From Catenibacillus scindens (lineage in GTDB: Bacteria > Bacillota > Clostridia > Lachnospirales > Lachnospiraceae), in contig NZ_JACHFW010000001.1 of the NCBI RefSeq assembly GCF_014202115.1, positions 558,001 to 622,000 on the forward strand: a DNA stretch of 64,000 nt. Direction: 5' to 3'. Shown here in pieces: positions 9,520-17,889 of this stretch. The position numbers and the translations under genes are program-made. Positions within the stretch are counted from its first letter, which is position 1, and the number at the start of each line of letters is the position of its first letter. The notes beneath the pieces are model-generated. The model saw nothing but the letters and a program-made list of their open reading frames with translations. It made no database searches and was not told the origin of the DNA.

Positions 9520-9719
9520 TTATCCACAATATCCACAAATTTATAAACAATTTTATGTTTATAGATTTGTGGATATTTTTATTTACATAAATCCACCGGG
9601 AAGTTTCGCCATAATTTATGTTTTTCCTGTATTTTACGCCATTTCCCAGACATTATTCGACTTATTATGTCCACCGTTTATTCACATTATCCACATTATC
9701 CACATTTATATTATACACA
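9520..9719 (+). promoter_or_regulatory. DnaA-box cluster between murC and dnaD
   Basis: Five same-strand 9-mers match the DnaA consensus TTATNCACA: TTATCCACA (9520-9528), TTATTCACA (9678-9686), TTATCCACA (9687-9695), TTATCCACA (9696-9704) and TTATACACA (9711-9719). Three of them are directly head to tail with no spacer. Near-consensus ATATCCACA boxes lie in both arms of the murC terminator. The cluster ends about 20 bp before the dnaD promoter. DnaA binding is inferred from the consensus. Confidence 0.7.
9529..9580 (+). terminator. murC terminator
   Basis: A 21-bp, nearly perfect inverted repeat (9529-9549 with 9556-9576, one mismatch) around a 6-base loop is followed by a T-run. It starts 13 bp after the murC stop. 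The stem is unusually AT-rich, and each arm contains a near-consensus DnaA box. Confidence 0.75.
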
Positions 9720-9740
9720 GTCCTCAAATTTTTCCTCCTA

Positions 9741-9769
9741 TTCTCATTTTCCGACAAATGTGCTATACT
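9741..9769 (+). promoter_or_regulatory. dnaD operon promoter
   Basis: TTCTCA (9741-9746), 17-bp spacer, TATACT (9764-9769), about 30 bp before the dnaD ATG and immediately downstream of the DnaA-box cluster. Confidence 0.55.
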
Positions 9770-9800
9770 ACCCTCAGAAGCCAAAAGTGAAGGTGATCCC

Positions 9801-10952
9801 ATGAATACATTGACACTTCAGGGTCCGGATGACAGTTCCGTCACCCCCCTGTCCAACATTTTTATTGACCAATATATGCCGGGAGCCAGCGGAGATTTTG
9901 TCAAGGTTTACCTTTATTTTCTCCGCTATAGTGCCTGTCCTGGGGCTGGCGTCAGCCTTGCCAGCGCCGCTGACACTTTCTGTATGACCGAAAGCGACAT
10001 TGTCCGCGCTTTAAAATACTGGGAACGGGAAGGGCTGATCCTGCTTGGCTATACCGACCGCCTGATTACCTCCATCCGCCTGCTCCCTATCACTGATACT
10101 TCCTGCCAGCCCCAGACCGAAATGCCGGTTCCCCAGGCAGCGGCAGGTCCGTCAGAGTCAGAGCCTGCTATCACCATCGCCGAACCTATTATGCCGGACA
10201 CCGCCGGCCCCACCAACATGTACAATGGTACCCCCGCATACTCTGCCGCGGATCTGGAGCATTTTAAGAAGGACAAGGGCCAGCAGCTTTTCTTTGTTAT
10301 TGAGCAGTATCTCGGCAAACCTTTAGGTTCCACAGACATTAATATTATAGTTTTTATCGGTGAACAGCTTGGCTTTTCCGCAGACCTTATTGAATATCTG
10401 TTTGAGTACTGTGTTTCCAACGATCACTACAGTATTCACTATATTGAGAAGACGGCCATCGCCTGGGCAAAAGACGGTATTGACACTGTGGCCAAAGCAA
10501 AAGCCAGGACAACCTACTATAATAAGACCTGCTTTGAAATTCTCCGGGCCTTTGGCATTACCAACCGGAATCCTGCCCCCGGTGAGATGGAACACATCCG
10601 CCGCTGGACCAGGGAGTACGGTTTCCCTATGCCGGTGATTCTGGAGGCGTGCCGCCGCACCATCGAGGCCACCCATCAGCCCAGCTTCGCCTACGCTCAG
10701 GGAATTCTGGAACGGTGGTATAAAAATAATGTAGGCAGTCTGGACGATGTTAAGCGGCTGGACAACATCCACGAAAAGGAAAAAGCGGAGGCTGCCAAAC
10801 GCCAGGAATCCACCGGCACCGCTGACGGATCCAAGGACCACAACGCCAGGAAAACCAACCGTTTTCACAACTTTGACCAGCGCTCCTATGATTATGACCA
10901 GCTTGAGCAGGTGTTATGGGGACGGTCCATGAAAAACAACGATGGGAGGTAA
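9801..10952 (+). CDS. dnaD: DnaD-domain replication initiation protein
   Basis: The protein has 383 residues when started at ATG 9801, which is preceded by AAGGTG at a good distance. A longer in-frame extension is hydrophobic and unsupported. The N-terminal part (about 15-95) looks like the winged-helix DnaD/DnaB-like domain. The C-terminal part (about 235-310) has the second DnaD domain ending with FAYAQGILERW, the YxxxIxxxW-type motif of the family, and the tail is charged. In Firmicutes, DnaD remodels DNA at the origin and helps load the DnaC helicase. The next gene is a DnaI-like helicase loader 3 bp away, supporting a loader operon. The long linker (about 100-170) is low complexity. Confidence 0.88.
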   Translation: MNTLTLQGPDDSSVTPLSNIFIDQYMPGASGDFVKVYLYFLRYSACPGAGVSLASAADTFCMTESDIVRALKYWEREGLILLGYTDRLITSIRLLPITDTSCQPQTEMPVPQAAAGPSESEPAITIAEPIMPDTAGPTNMYNGTPAYSAADLEHFKKDKGQQLFFVIEQYLGKPLGSTDINIIVFIGEQLGFSADLIEYLFEYCVSNDHYSIHYIEKTAIAWAKDGIDTVAKAKARTTYYNKTCFEILRAFGITNRNPAPGEMEHIRRWTREYGFPMPVILEACRRTIEATHQPSFAYAQGILERWYKNNVGSLDDVKRLDNIHEKEKAEAAKRQESTGTADGSKDHNARKTNRFHNFDQRSYDYDQLEQVLWGRSMKNNDGR

Positions 10953-10955
10953 GAC

Positions 10956-11972
10956 ATGCCGCTGAAAAACTCACAATACAATACCATCCTCCGGTGGTAT
11001 GATCAACTACAGGCCCAAAATCAGCGCCAGCTTGAGCAGCGTCAAGAAGAGATCTACAATGCTATCCCTGAAATCGCCCGGCTGGACGAAGCCATCGCCC
11101 GCACCGGAGCCGATTATGCCCGCAGGGCTGTCCTGGAAACAAGCCAAGAGAAAGGCCATGAGAGCGGAAACGGCGCTCTCTCAGCCTTTCATTCGGACAT
11201 GGAACGGCTGAACCGGGAAAAGAGTCGGCTTCTCACAGATCACGGCTACCCAAACGACTATCTGGAACCGGTTTACCATTGTCGGGACTGTAAAGATACG
11301 GGATTTATCGGAAGCCGGAAATGTCACTGTTTTAAACAGGCTGTGGTGGATCTTGTGTACGCCCAGTCCAACATCCGCAGCCGCCTGGAGTCTGAGAATT
11401 TTGACACCTTCCGCATGGACTACTACTCCCCGGAAAAAGACCCGCGTCTTGGGATAAGTCCCAGGGAAAACATGGAAAACGTAGTCGCTGCCTGCCATAA
11501 CTTTATTGAACATTTTGACCAGGGGCCTAAAAATCTTCTTCTCTACGGCAGCACCGGCGTAGGCAAGACCTTTCTTTCCAACTGCATTGCCAAGGCCCTT
11601 CTGGACCGGGCTCACACTGTGATCTACCTTACGGCCTTCCAGCTTGTGGATATTCTCGAAGACAATACTTTTGGGAAAGATGAAGACAGCGATGTCACTG
11701 AAAATATGTTTACCTATATTCTGGACTGCGATCTGCTGATCATTGACGATCTCGGAACAGAGATGAACAATACCTTTATAACATCCCAGCTTTTTCTCTG
11801 CATTAATGAGAGGCTCCTTCGCCGGCGATCCACCATCATATCCACCAATCTGTCCCTGGACAAGCTCCAGAGGGAGTACAGCGAACGGATCTTTTCCCGG
11901 ATTGTCAGCGAATACCAGGTGCTTTTCATTTTTGGGGAAGATATACGGGTAAAAAAGGCCATATCATCATAA
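10956..11972 (+). CDS. DnaI/DnaC-type replicative helicase loader ATPase
   Basis: This 338-residue AAA+ ATPase has a coiled N-terminal region and a zinc-binding cluster (Cys109, Cys112, Cys123, Cys125). Walker A is GSTGVGKT (198-205) and Walker B is LLIIDDLG near 260. This layout fits DnaI/DnaC-like loaders, in which the N-terminal zinc domain binds the helicase and the AAA+ domain opens or loads the ring onto single-stranded DNA. IstB-like transposition ATPases are related, but the pairing with dnaD argues for replication. The SD (GGGAGG) lies at the end of dnaD, so the genes are translationally linked. Confidence 0.9.
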   Translation: MPLKNSQYNTILRWYDQLQAQNQRQLEQRQEEIYNAIPEIARLDEAIARTGADYARRAVLETSQEKGHESGNGALSAFHSDMERLNREKSRLLTDHGYPNDYLEPVYHCRDCKDTGFIGSRKCHCFKQAVVDLVYAQSNIRSRLESENFDTFRMDYYSPEKDPRLGISPRENMENVVAACHNFIEHFDQGPKNLLLYGSTGVGKTFLSNCIAKALLDRAHTVIYLTAFQLVDILEDNTFGKDEDSDVTENMFTYILDCDLLIIDDLGTEMNNTFITSQLFLCINERLLRRRSTIISTNLSLDKLQREYSERIFSRIVSEYQVLFIFGEDIRVKKAISS

Positions 11973-12063
11973 ACTACATCCTATGATCTTTATTCATTAT
12001 TAACAGAGTTTTTTACAGATTTTTACAAAATTCGACGAATCCTTACAAAATTTTTTTTTGCTC

Positions 12064-12092
12064 TTGTGTTATGGAACTATCTTATATACAAT
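12064..12092 (+). promoter_or_regulatory. prs promoter
   Basis: TTGTGT (12064-12069), 17-bp spacer, TACAAT (12087-12092), about 80 bp upstream of the prs ATG. The -35 box is weak. Confidence 0.5.
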
Positions 12093-12173
12093 GAATGTGA
12101 AAAATAATCATTTTACGCGCGAAATCTTTTTGCCATACAACAAATCTGCGCACATATATCATGGAGGTAGAAC

Positions 12174-13355
12174 ATGAATCAGACTGATAATTTTAAGGAA
12201 ACTGTTCCTGTAGGCGAACTGGGGATTATTCCGCTTGAAAGCTGCAGCGAGCTTGGAAAGCGTGTCAATGACTATATTGTTGACTGGCGTAAAGACCGGA
12301 ACGGAGCCCATATGTCATCCATCCATTTTGAAGGATACCAGAGAGATAACTATATTATCGACGCCAAGTGTTCCCGTTTCGGAAGCGGCGAAGCAAAGGG
12401 TTCCATTAACGAATCTGTCCGCGGAAAAGACCTGTACCTTCTTGTGGATGTCACCAACTACAGCATTAAATATTCACTCTGCGGCTATGAAAACCGGATG
12501 TCACCGGACGATCACTTCGCTGATCTCAAGCGTATTATTTCCGCCGCCGCAGGTAAGGCCCGCCGTATTAATGTGATCATGCCCTTCCTTTATGAGAGCC
12601 GCCAGCACAAGCGTTCCAAACGTGAATCTCTGGACTGCGCCCTTGCCTTAAAAGAGCTGAACGATATGGGCGTAGAGAACATCCTCACCTTTGACGCCCA
12701 CGATCCCCGTGTACAAAACGCTATCCCCCTTAATGGTTTTGACAATATCCAGCCCACATACCAGTTCATCAAAGCTTTATGCCAGAACGTACCGGATATG
12801 GAGATCGACAGCGATCATATGATGGTCATCAGCCCCGATGAAGGTGCCATGACCAGGGCCGTTTACTACGGAACTGTCCTTGGCGTTGATGTGGGTATGT
12901 TCTATAAGCGCCGTGATTATACAGTCATCGTCAACGGGCGCAATCCTATTGTTGCACACGAGTTTTTAGGCGCCTCTGTGGAAGGCAAGGACGTTCTTAT
13001 TGTGGACGACATGATCTCCTCCGGCGAGAGTATGCTGGATGTGGCCAGAGAGCTTAAAAAGCGCAAAGCGAGACGTGTCTTTGTGGCTGCCACATTTGGA
13101 TTATTTACCAACGGCATGGCGGAATTCGATAAATATTACGCCAACGGTCTGATCGACAAGGTGCTGACATCCAATGTGATCTACCAGACACCGGAGCTGT
13201 TAAGCCGGGAGTATTATATCAATGTGGATCTGAGCAAGTATATCGCTCTCCTCATTGATTCCATTAACCACGACCACTCCATCAGCCGTCTTCTTGATCC
13301 TTACGACAAGATCGACGCTCTTCTGGAGAAATACCGCAAACATCAAAAAATCTGA
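12174..13355 (+). CDS. prs: Ribose-phosphate pyrophosphokinase (PRPP synthetase)
   Basis: The 393-residue protein carries the PRPP-synthetase and phosphoribosyltransferase signatures. These are TFDAHDPRVQNAIP in the middle (catalytic flexible-loop and metal region) and DVLIVDDMISSGESML near residue 280, the PRPP/ribose-5-phosphate binding loop. It makes PRPP from ribose-5-phosphate and ATP for nucleotide, His and Trp synthesis. It is longer than the usual 310-320-residue Prs, having an N-terminal extension of about 60 residues and a longer C terminus. That resembles a long clostridial form, so classical allosteric properties should not be assumed. The SD is GGAGG upstream of ATG 12174, and terminator-like hairpins follow. 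Confidence 0.9.
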   Translation: MNQTDNFKETVPVGELGIIPLESCSELGKRVNDYIVDWRKDRNGAHMSSIHFEGYQRDNYIIDAKCSRFGSGEAKGSINESVRGKDLYLLVDVTNYSIKYSLCGYENRMSPDDHFADLKRIISAAAGKARRINVIMPFLYESRQHKRSKRESLDCALALKELNDMGVENILTFDAHDPRVQNAIPLNGFDNIQPTYQFIKALCQNVPDMEIDSDHMMVISPDEGAMTRAVYYGTVLGVDVGMFYKRRDYTVIVNGRNPIVAHEFLGASVEGKDVLIVDDMISSGESMLDVARELKKRKARRVFVAATFGLFTNGMAEFDKYYANGLIDKVLTSNVIYQTPELLSREYYINVDLSKYIALLIDSINHDHSISRLLDPYDKIDALLEKYRKHQKI

Positions 13356-13384
13356 TCTTAATCAGGTGAGGGAAGATTCCTTCT

Positions 13385-13500
13385 CCCATCCGATTATATC
13401 TGATGGGCGATACCACCGCCTCTACAGGCGGCGGCAACAAAATGCCGGAACATTATTCCTTACGATACAGCAATGGCGGCCATAAATGGCCGCCAAACTT
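13385..13500. terminator. Hairpin-rich convergent terminator region prs / yhaN-like
   Basis: Three hairpins lie between the convergent genes: CCCATC/GATGGG (13385-13406), CCGCCT/AGGCGG (around 13415-13432) and a strong TGGCGGCCA/TGGCCGCCA (13474-13495) followed by AACTTTT. The last also directly follows the stop codon of the minus-strand gene and may act in both directions. Confidence 0.65.
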
Positions 13501-15342
13501 TTACCGCTCTAAGTTTACATAATTATAATCTTCATTGAGCCCATCCAGAATATCACACTCCCGGTGCTGACAGGTCAGCACGATCACCTGGCCTTTATAC
13601 TCTGACGCAAACCAGGACAGTACTGTTCTCAGACGCTGATCGTCATAATAGGCAAAAGTATCGTCCAGTATAAGAGGCACTGTCGCATCTTTAAAAAGAA
13701 GTTTGGCAGCCCCAAGGCGCACTGCCAGATAAAGCTGCTCCAATGCCCCCTCACTTAAACGGCTGACCGGCACAAAATCCTGAGAATTGTCAACCATCAT
13801 CTCCAGCTTTTCATTAATGATAAACTGCCGCTCCTCTCCTGTAATCCGGTTCATAAGCTCAGAAGCCCGATCAGCCAGAGGCTTGCCAAAACTTTCGTGG
13901 ATTTCCCCTGCCAGTTCTTCCAATATCTTTCTGGCGGTATCCACGCACAATTCCTCCTTCTTTTCTTCCCTGATCTTATCTCTAAGACGCTGATCTTCCT
14001 CAATTACGTCCTCCAGAGTGTTGCTGATCCTGCTGTACTGCTCCTGCTCCCATGCCCTGCGCTCTCTTATCTGGCGGTACTGTTCCAGTGCCTGAAGGCA
14101 GATTTTGTGCCGCTGTTCCAGAGCCCTTTTCTTCTCCTCCATCCGGGCCAATTCCATCTGAAGGCCAGCGGCTTCACGGCCGTGGGATTCCTCTTCCCCG
14201 TCACTCTCCCTGATGGAACGGTGGCGCTCCTCATCAAAAGCTCTCCCGGACAGTTCCCGCCTTTGCTCAAAGATCCCCCGGACAAATCCCAGCAAACCGC
14301 AAACCATCAAAAAGGCTGTTAAAACCAGGAAAAGCCTTAGGGCAGGCAGAGGGATATGTTCATGGATACCAGCCAAAATCACTCCCGTCAAAATCCCGGC
14401 CACTAACAAAACTCCATAGAGCCAGACAGGAAGCCGGCTTCCCGTTTTTTCCAATCTTGGATCATGCCCGTGGCTGGTCAGCCCGTAGGATGGACGGTCC
14501 GTGGATGAACCATGACTGCCCAGGGGCGGCTGCCTGGGGGATAACGGCGCCCTGTTTCGTCCAGCTTGGGCCGCATGTTGGGAAAGCTTCTCAGATAGGG
14601 CTCCAATGGCCATCTGACAGCTTTCCAGCCCTTTTTCACTGCTTTCAAGCTTTCTTTTTAAATCTTCCTCCGAAAACTTTTCCAGCTCCCCATCAAGCAT
14701 CTCCAGGCGCTGACGGTTTTCCTCAAGTTCCTGCCGGCAGTAAGTTTCCTTTTTTCCCAGAGCTTCCAGTTCCCCATCAGCGCTCCCGCGGCGAAGTCTG
14801 CGCCGTTCTCTTTCCAGGCATTCCAGGGCACTGTCAAGACGAAGTCTGGAACTGCCCGTCATAGCCATGTTAACTGCCTGGGTCTGGAGCGTCCTGGCAA
14901 ATGACCGGGACAGACGGCTTTGGGTCTGAGCCACACCTATAGTATTTTCAAAATTTTCTTCTGTAAAATTTTCTATAAAATTTTCCAGTGTGCCGTCAGG
15001 CAGAGGAATTACTTTATTGGTATCCAGACATACAAGGGTGACGCTGACCTCCGTCTTGTAAAAATTCCGGTAGAGTCGGTAAGTCATGCCCTGATGCTCA
15101 AAGATCATCGTTCCCTCATAGCTGTTTTTCCCTTCCCAGGGCTGAAAGCGGCTGTACATATCCGAGGACGCCGCCCGGCCCCGTAGACGTCTCGCTCCAA
15201 AAAACATAGCCTCAATGAAATGATAGACGGTAGACTTTCCCGCCTCATTGCCGCCGGAAATAATATTCATAGACGGCCCAAGCTCCATATGGAAATCATG
15301 AAATTTTCCAAAATGGGTCAGCCACAATTCTTTAATAATCAT
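13501..15342 (-). CDS. YhaN/SbcC-like SMC-family ATPase
   Basis: The 613-residue protein begins with an ABC/SMC-type head. Walker A is GGNEAGKS (30-37), and a coiled-coil region follows. Near the C terminus come a signature-like LSEGALEQLYLAVRLGAA and Walker B LILDDTF. Two hydrophobic segments around residues 300-355 interrupt the coil, so the protein is probably membrane-tethered, as reported for YhaN-like proteins. The start codon overlaps the stop of the SbcD-like gene (TAATG), a one-base coupling. Together they look like an Mre11-Rad50 or SbcCD-type pair for processing DNA ends. It is shorter than true SbcC (about 1000 residues), so YhaN-like is the better label. Confidence 0.85.
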   Translation of the reverse strand: MIIKELWLTHFGKFHDFHMELGPSMNIISGGNEAGKSTVYHFIEAMFFGARRLRGRAASSDMYSRFQPWEGKNSYEGTMIFEHQGMTYRLYRNFYKTEVSVTLVCLDTNKVIPLPDGTLENFIENFTEENFENTIGVAQTQSRLSRSFARTLQTQAVNMAMTGSSRLRLDSALECLERERRRLRRGSADGELEALGKKETYCRQELEENRQRLEMLDGELEKFSEEDLKRKLESSEKGLESCQMAIGALSEKLSQHAAQAGRNRAPLSPRQPPLGSHGSSTDRPSYGLTSHGHDPRLEKTGSRLPVWLYGVLLVAGILTGVILAGIHEHIPLPALRLFLVLTAFLMVCGLLGFVRGIFEQRRELSGRAFDEERHRSIRESDGEEESHGREAAGLQMELARMEEKKRALEQRHKICLQALEQYRQIRERRAWEQEQYSRISNTLEDVIEEDQRLRDKIREEKKEELCVDTARKILEELAGEIHESFGKPLADRASELMNRITGEERQFIINEKLEMMVDNSQDFVPVSRLSEGALEQLYLAVRLGAAKLLFKDATVPLILDDTFAYYDDQRLRTVLSWFASEYKGQVIVLTCQHRECDILDGLNEDYNYVNLER

Positions 15343-16424
15343 TACCTGTCTCCTGTGTCATAAAGGGAACGTATGCCGTAATAAAGCACTTTCTTCTTCA
15401 TATCCTCATCCATATCCAGATCTTTTGCCCGCTCAATAAAACGGCCTAAAAGGTTATCCTTATTCTGGCTATAAAGGCGCTCAATATCAATGTCATACTC
15501 TGAGGCGTCCGTAACCTGGATCACCTGGCCCAGCCGGTATAATTCATCCAAATCCCAGACCATATCCATGTCCCTGGTTCCGATGATTGTCACCTTAAAA
15601 ACCGCCTTCCGTCCTGGTTTCACTGCCCTATCCATCAATTGCTTTGCCCTGTCTTTGATCTCTTCCCAGGACATCTGCCCGTTGATCTCCACATTTAAGT
15701 TGACATAAGTCCATGTTGCCTGAGGCACAAATCTTACCCGGACACCTTTTGCCGTGACCTCCCCCTCCATATAGCCGTGGGGCCCCTCATCCTCCTTGTC
15801 CACAGGCTCTAAGGCACCGCTGTAGGCAATCCTCCCACTTTTAGCCAGCCATGGCCTGTGAATATGTCCAAAAGCGATATAATCAAAACCGGCATTTTCC
15901 AATTCATTAAAATGAACGGGAATATGCCGGCTGTCACCGCCATGGGCCAATAGAATATGAGTGCTGTCCGGGGCCGCTGCCCCAAAAAGATCCGGGCGCA
16001 GGTTAGCATAGAGGGGGCGGATTATTTCCCTGTCATGGTAGCTGAGGCCATAAATATAGCAGTTCCATTCAGAGATATATGTTCGGGCACAGGCATCCCC
16101 CTTAAAAAATATGACGTTGTCCGGCCAGGAATAGTTGACATAATTCGACCGTTCTGTCACAGGATCGTGATTACCCGCGATGATAAAGATCCTTACCGGA
16201 GCGCACCTGGCAAAATGGTAGCTCACCTCTTTTAATTCTCGCAAAAGGGGCTGACGGTGAAAGAGATCGCCGCAGATAAACACTCCATCTACCTGCTCCA
16301 GCCGCGCCGTCTCAAGCACTTGATAAAAACTTTCATAAATTCCCCGGGCCCGTTCATCGCTCCAGGCTGTGCCTTTATCCGGCACAGCTCCGAGATGAAC
16401 ATCGGCAAGGTGAAAAAAACGCAA
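15342..16424 (-). CDS. SbcD/Mre11-like metallophosphoesterase (YhaO type)
   Basis: Starting at TTG 16424 the protein has 360 residues and opens MRFFHLADVHLG, the classic first metal-binding motif (Asp8, His10). This start is chosen because GGAGG (16437-16433) lies 8 bases upstream, whereas an upstream in-frame TTG abutting asnS has no SD. Further motifs are GDLFHR (near 50), GNHD (near 86) and GHIHRPW, completing the calcineurin-like nuclease active site. The gene follows asnS directly and is coupled to the YhaN-like ATPase, suggesting a nuclease-ATPase complex for DNA repair. Confidence 0.88.
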   Translation of the reverse strand: MRFFHLADVHLGAVPDKGTAWSDERARGIYESFYQVLETARLEQVDGVFICGDLFHRQPLLRELKEVSYHFARCAPVRIFIIAGNHDPVTERSNYVNYSWPDNVIFFKGDACARTYISEWNCYIYGLSYHDREIIRPLYANLRPDLFGAAAPDSTHILLAHGGDSRHIPVHFNELENAGFDYIAFGHIHRPWLAKSGRIAYSGALEPVDKEDEGPHGYMEGEVTAKGVRVRFVPQATWTYVNLNVEINGQMSWEEIKDRAKQLMDRAVKPGRKAVFKVTIIGTRDMDMVWDLDELYRLGQVIQVTDASEYDIDIERLYSQNKDNLLGRFIERAKDLDMDEDMKKKVLYYGIRSLYDTGDR

Positions 16425-16439
16425 TAGTCTTGCCTCCAA

Positions 16440-17831
16440 TTACAGTTCGCAGTTGTTGACAGTTCTTGGGAATGGAAGTACATCACGGATGTTGGACATA
16501 CCTGTAAGATACATCACACACCGCTCAAAGCCAAGTCCATAGCCGGAATGGTATACGGAACCGTATCTGCGCAGATCCAGATAAAAGTCGTAATCTTCAC
16601 GATTTAAACCAAGCTCATCCATGCGGGCCGCCAGCTTATCGTAATCGTCCTCTCTCTGGCTTCCGCCGATGATCTCACCAATACCCGGCACAAGGAGGTC
16701 CATAGCCGCCACAGTTTTGTTGTCATCATTGAGTTTCATATAGAAAGCTTTGATCTCCTTTGGATAATCGGTGACAAATACAGGGCGTTTAAACACCTGC
16801 TCTGTGAGATACCGCTCATGCTCTGTCTGAAGATCCACGCCCCAAGATACTTTATAATCAAACTTATCATTGTTCTTCATAAGAATGTCCACCGCTTCCG
16901 TGTAAGTCACATGAGCAAACTGGGAGGTGGCCACATGGTTGAGACGGTCAAGGAGACCTTTGTCCACAAACTGGTTAAAGAAGGCCATCTCTTCGGGAGC
17001 ATTTTCAAGGACGTACTGGATAATATACTTGATCATAGCCTCAGCCATGTTCATGTTGTCCTCAAGATCAGCGAAAGCCATCTCCGGCTCAATCATCCAA
17101 AACTCCGCCGCGTGACGGGTAGTGTTGGAATTTTCCGCCCGGAATGTGGGGCCGAAAGTGTAAATATTTCTGAAAGCCATAGCGTAGGTCTCACCGTTAA
17201 GCTGCCCGCTCACTGTAAGGTTTGTCGGTTTTCCGAAGAAATCCTTTTTATAGTCTACCTGCCCATCTTCAGTTTTTGGGATATTGTTCAAATCCATGGT
17301 GGTTACCTGAAACATTTCTCCGGCGCCCTCACAGTCGCTTCCGGTGATCAGCGGCGTGTGTACGTAGACAAAGCCCTGCTCCTGGAAAAACTTGTGGATG
17401 GCGTATGCGATCAGAGAGCGGACACGGAATACCGCCTGAAAAGTATTGGTCCGCGCTCTTAAATGAGGAATGGTTCGGAGATATTCAAAGGTGTGCCGTT
17501 TAGGCTGAAGAGGGTAGTCCGGCATGGACGTTCCCTCAATGACCACTTCCTCTGCCTGTATCTCAAAGGGCTGTTTTGCCTTTGGCGTCTCCACAAGGGT
17601 GCCTTTCACAATCACAGAGGCGCCCACATTTAAGCGGCTGATATCGCTGAAATTTTCCAGTTGATCTGTATATACGACCTGAAGCGTCGAAAAACAGCTT
17701 CCGTCATTCATTACAAGGAAGCCAAAAGTTTTGGAATCACGGATATTGCGGAGCCATCCGCCCACTTTAACAGTTTGTCCAACATATTTTTCACGGTCCC
17801 TGTATAAATCCCGCACAGTTGTTAAGTTCAT
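16440..17831 (-). CDS. asnS: Asparaginyl-tRNA synthetase
   Basis: The 463-residue class II synthetase has an N-terminal OB-fold anticodon-binding domain ([23 protein letters not shown]). It also has class II motif 2 ([21 protein letters not shown] region) and motif 3 ([15 protein letters not shown]). It charges tRNA-Asn directly. An in-frame GTG lies one codon upstream (17834), but the AGGAGG at 17845-17840 is better spaced for ATG 17831. It heads the asnS, SbcD-like, YhaN-like minus-strand run. Confidence 0.96.
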   Translation of the reverse strand: MNLTTVRDLYRDREKYVGQTVKVGGWLRNIRDSKTFGFLVMNDGSCFSTLQVVYTDQLENFSDISRLNVGASVIVKGTLVETPKAKQPFEIQAEEVVIEGTSMPDYPLQPKRHTFEYLRTIPHLRARTNTFQAVFRVRSLIAYAIHKFFQEQGFVYVHTPLITGSDCEGAGEMFQVTTMDLNNIPKTEDGQVDYKKDFFGKPTNLTVSGQLNGETYAMAFRNIYTFGPTFRAENSNTTRHAAEFWMIEPEMAFADLEDNMNMAEAMIKYIIQYVLENAPEEMAFFNQFVDKGLLDRLNHVATSQFAHVTYTEAVDILMKNNDKFDYKVSWGVDLQTEHERYLTEQVFKRPVFVTDYPKEIKAFYMKLNDDNKTVAAMDLLVPGIGEIIGGSQREDDYDKLAARMDELGLNREDYDFYLDLRRYGSVYHSGYGLGFERCVMYLTGMSNIRDVLPFPRTVNNCEL

Positions 17832-17889
17832 CACATATTCCTCCTAATCGTTACGATTCTTTTATCTTATCACAGTTGCCCACAGGATA

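Noticed and set aside
9618-9800. N-terminal extension of dnaD by about 60 residues
   Set aside because: It covers the DnaA boxes and the promoter, has no SD, and homology-like sequence starts at ATG 9801 behind AAGGTG.
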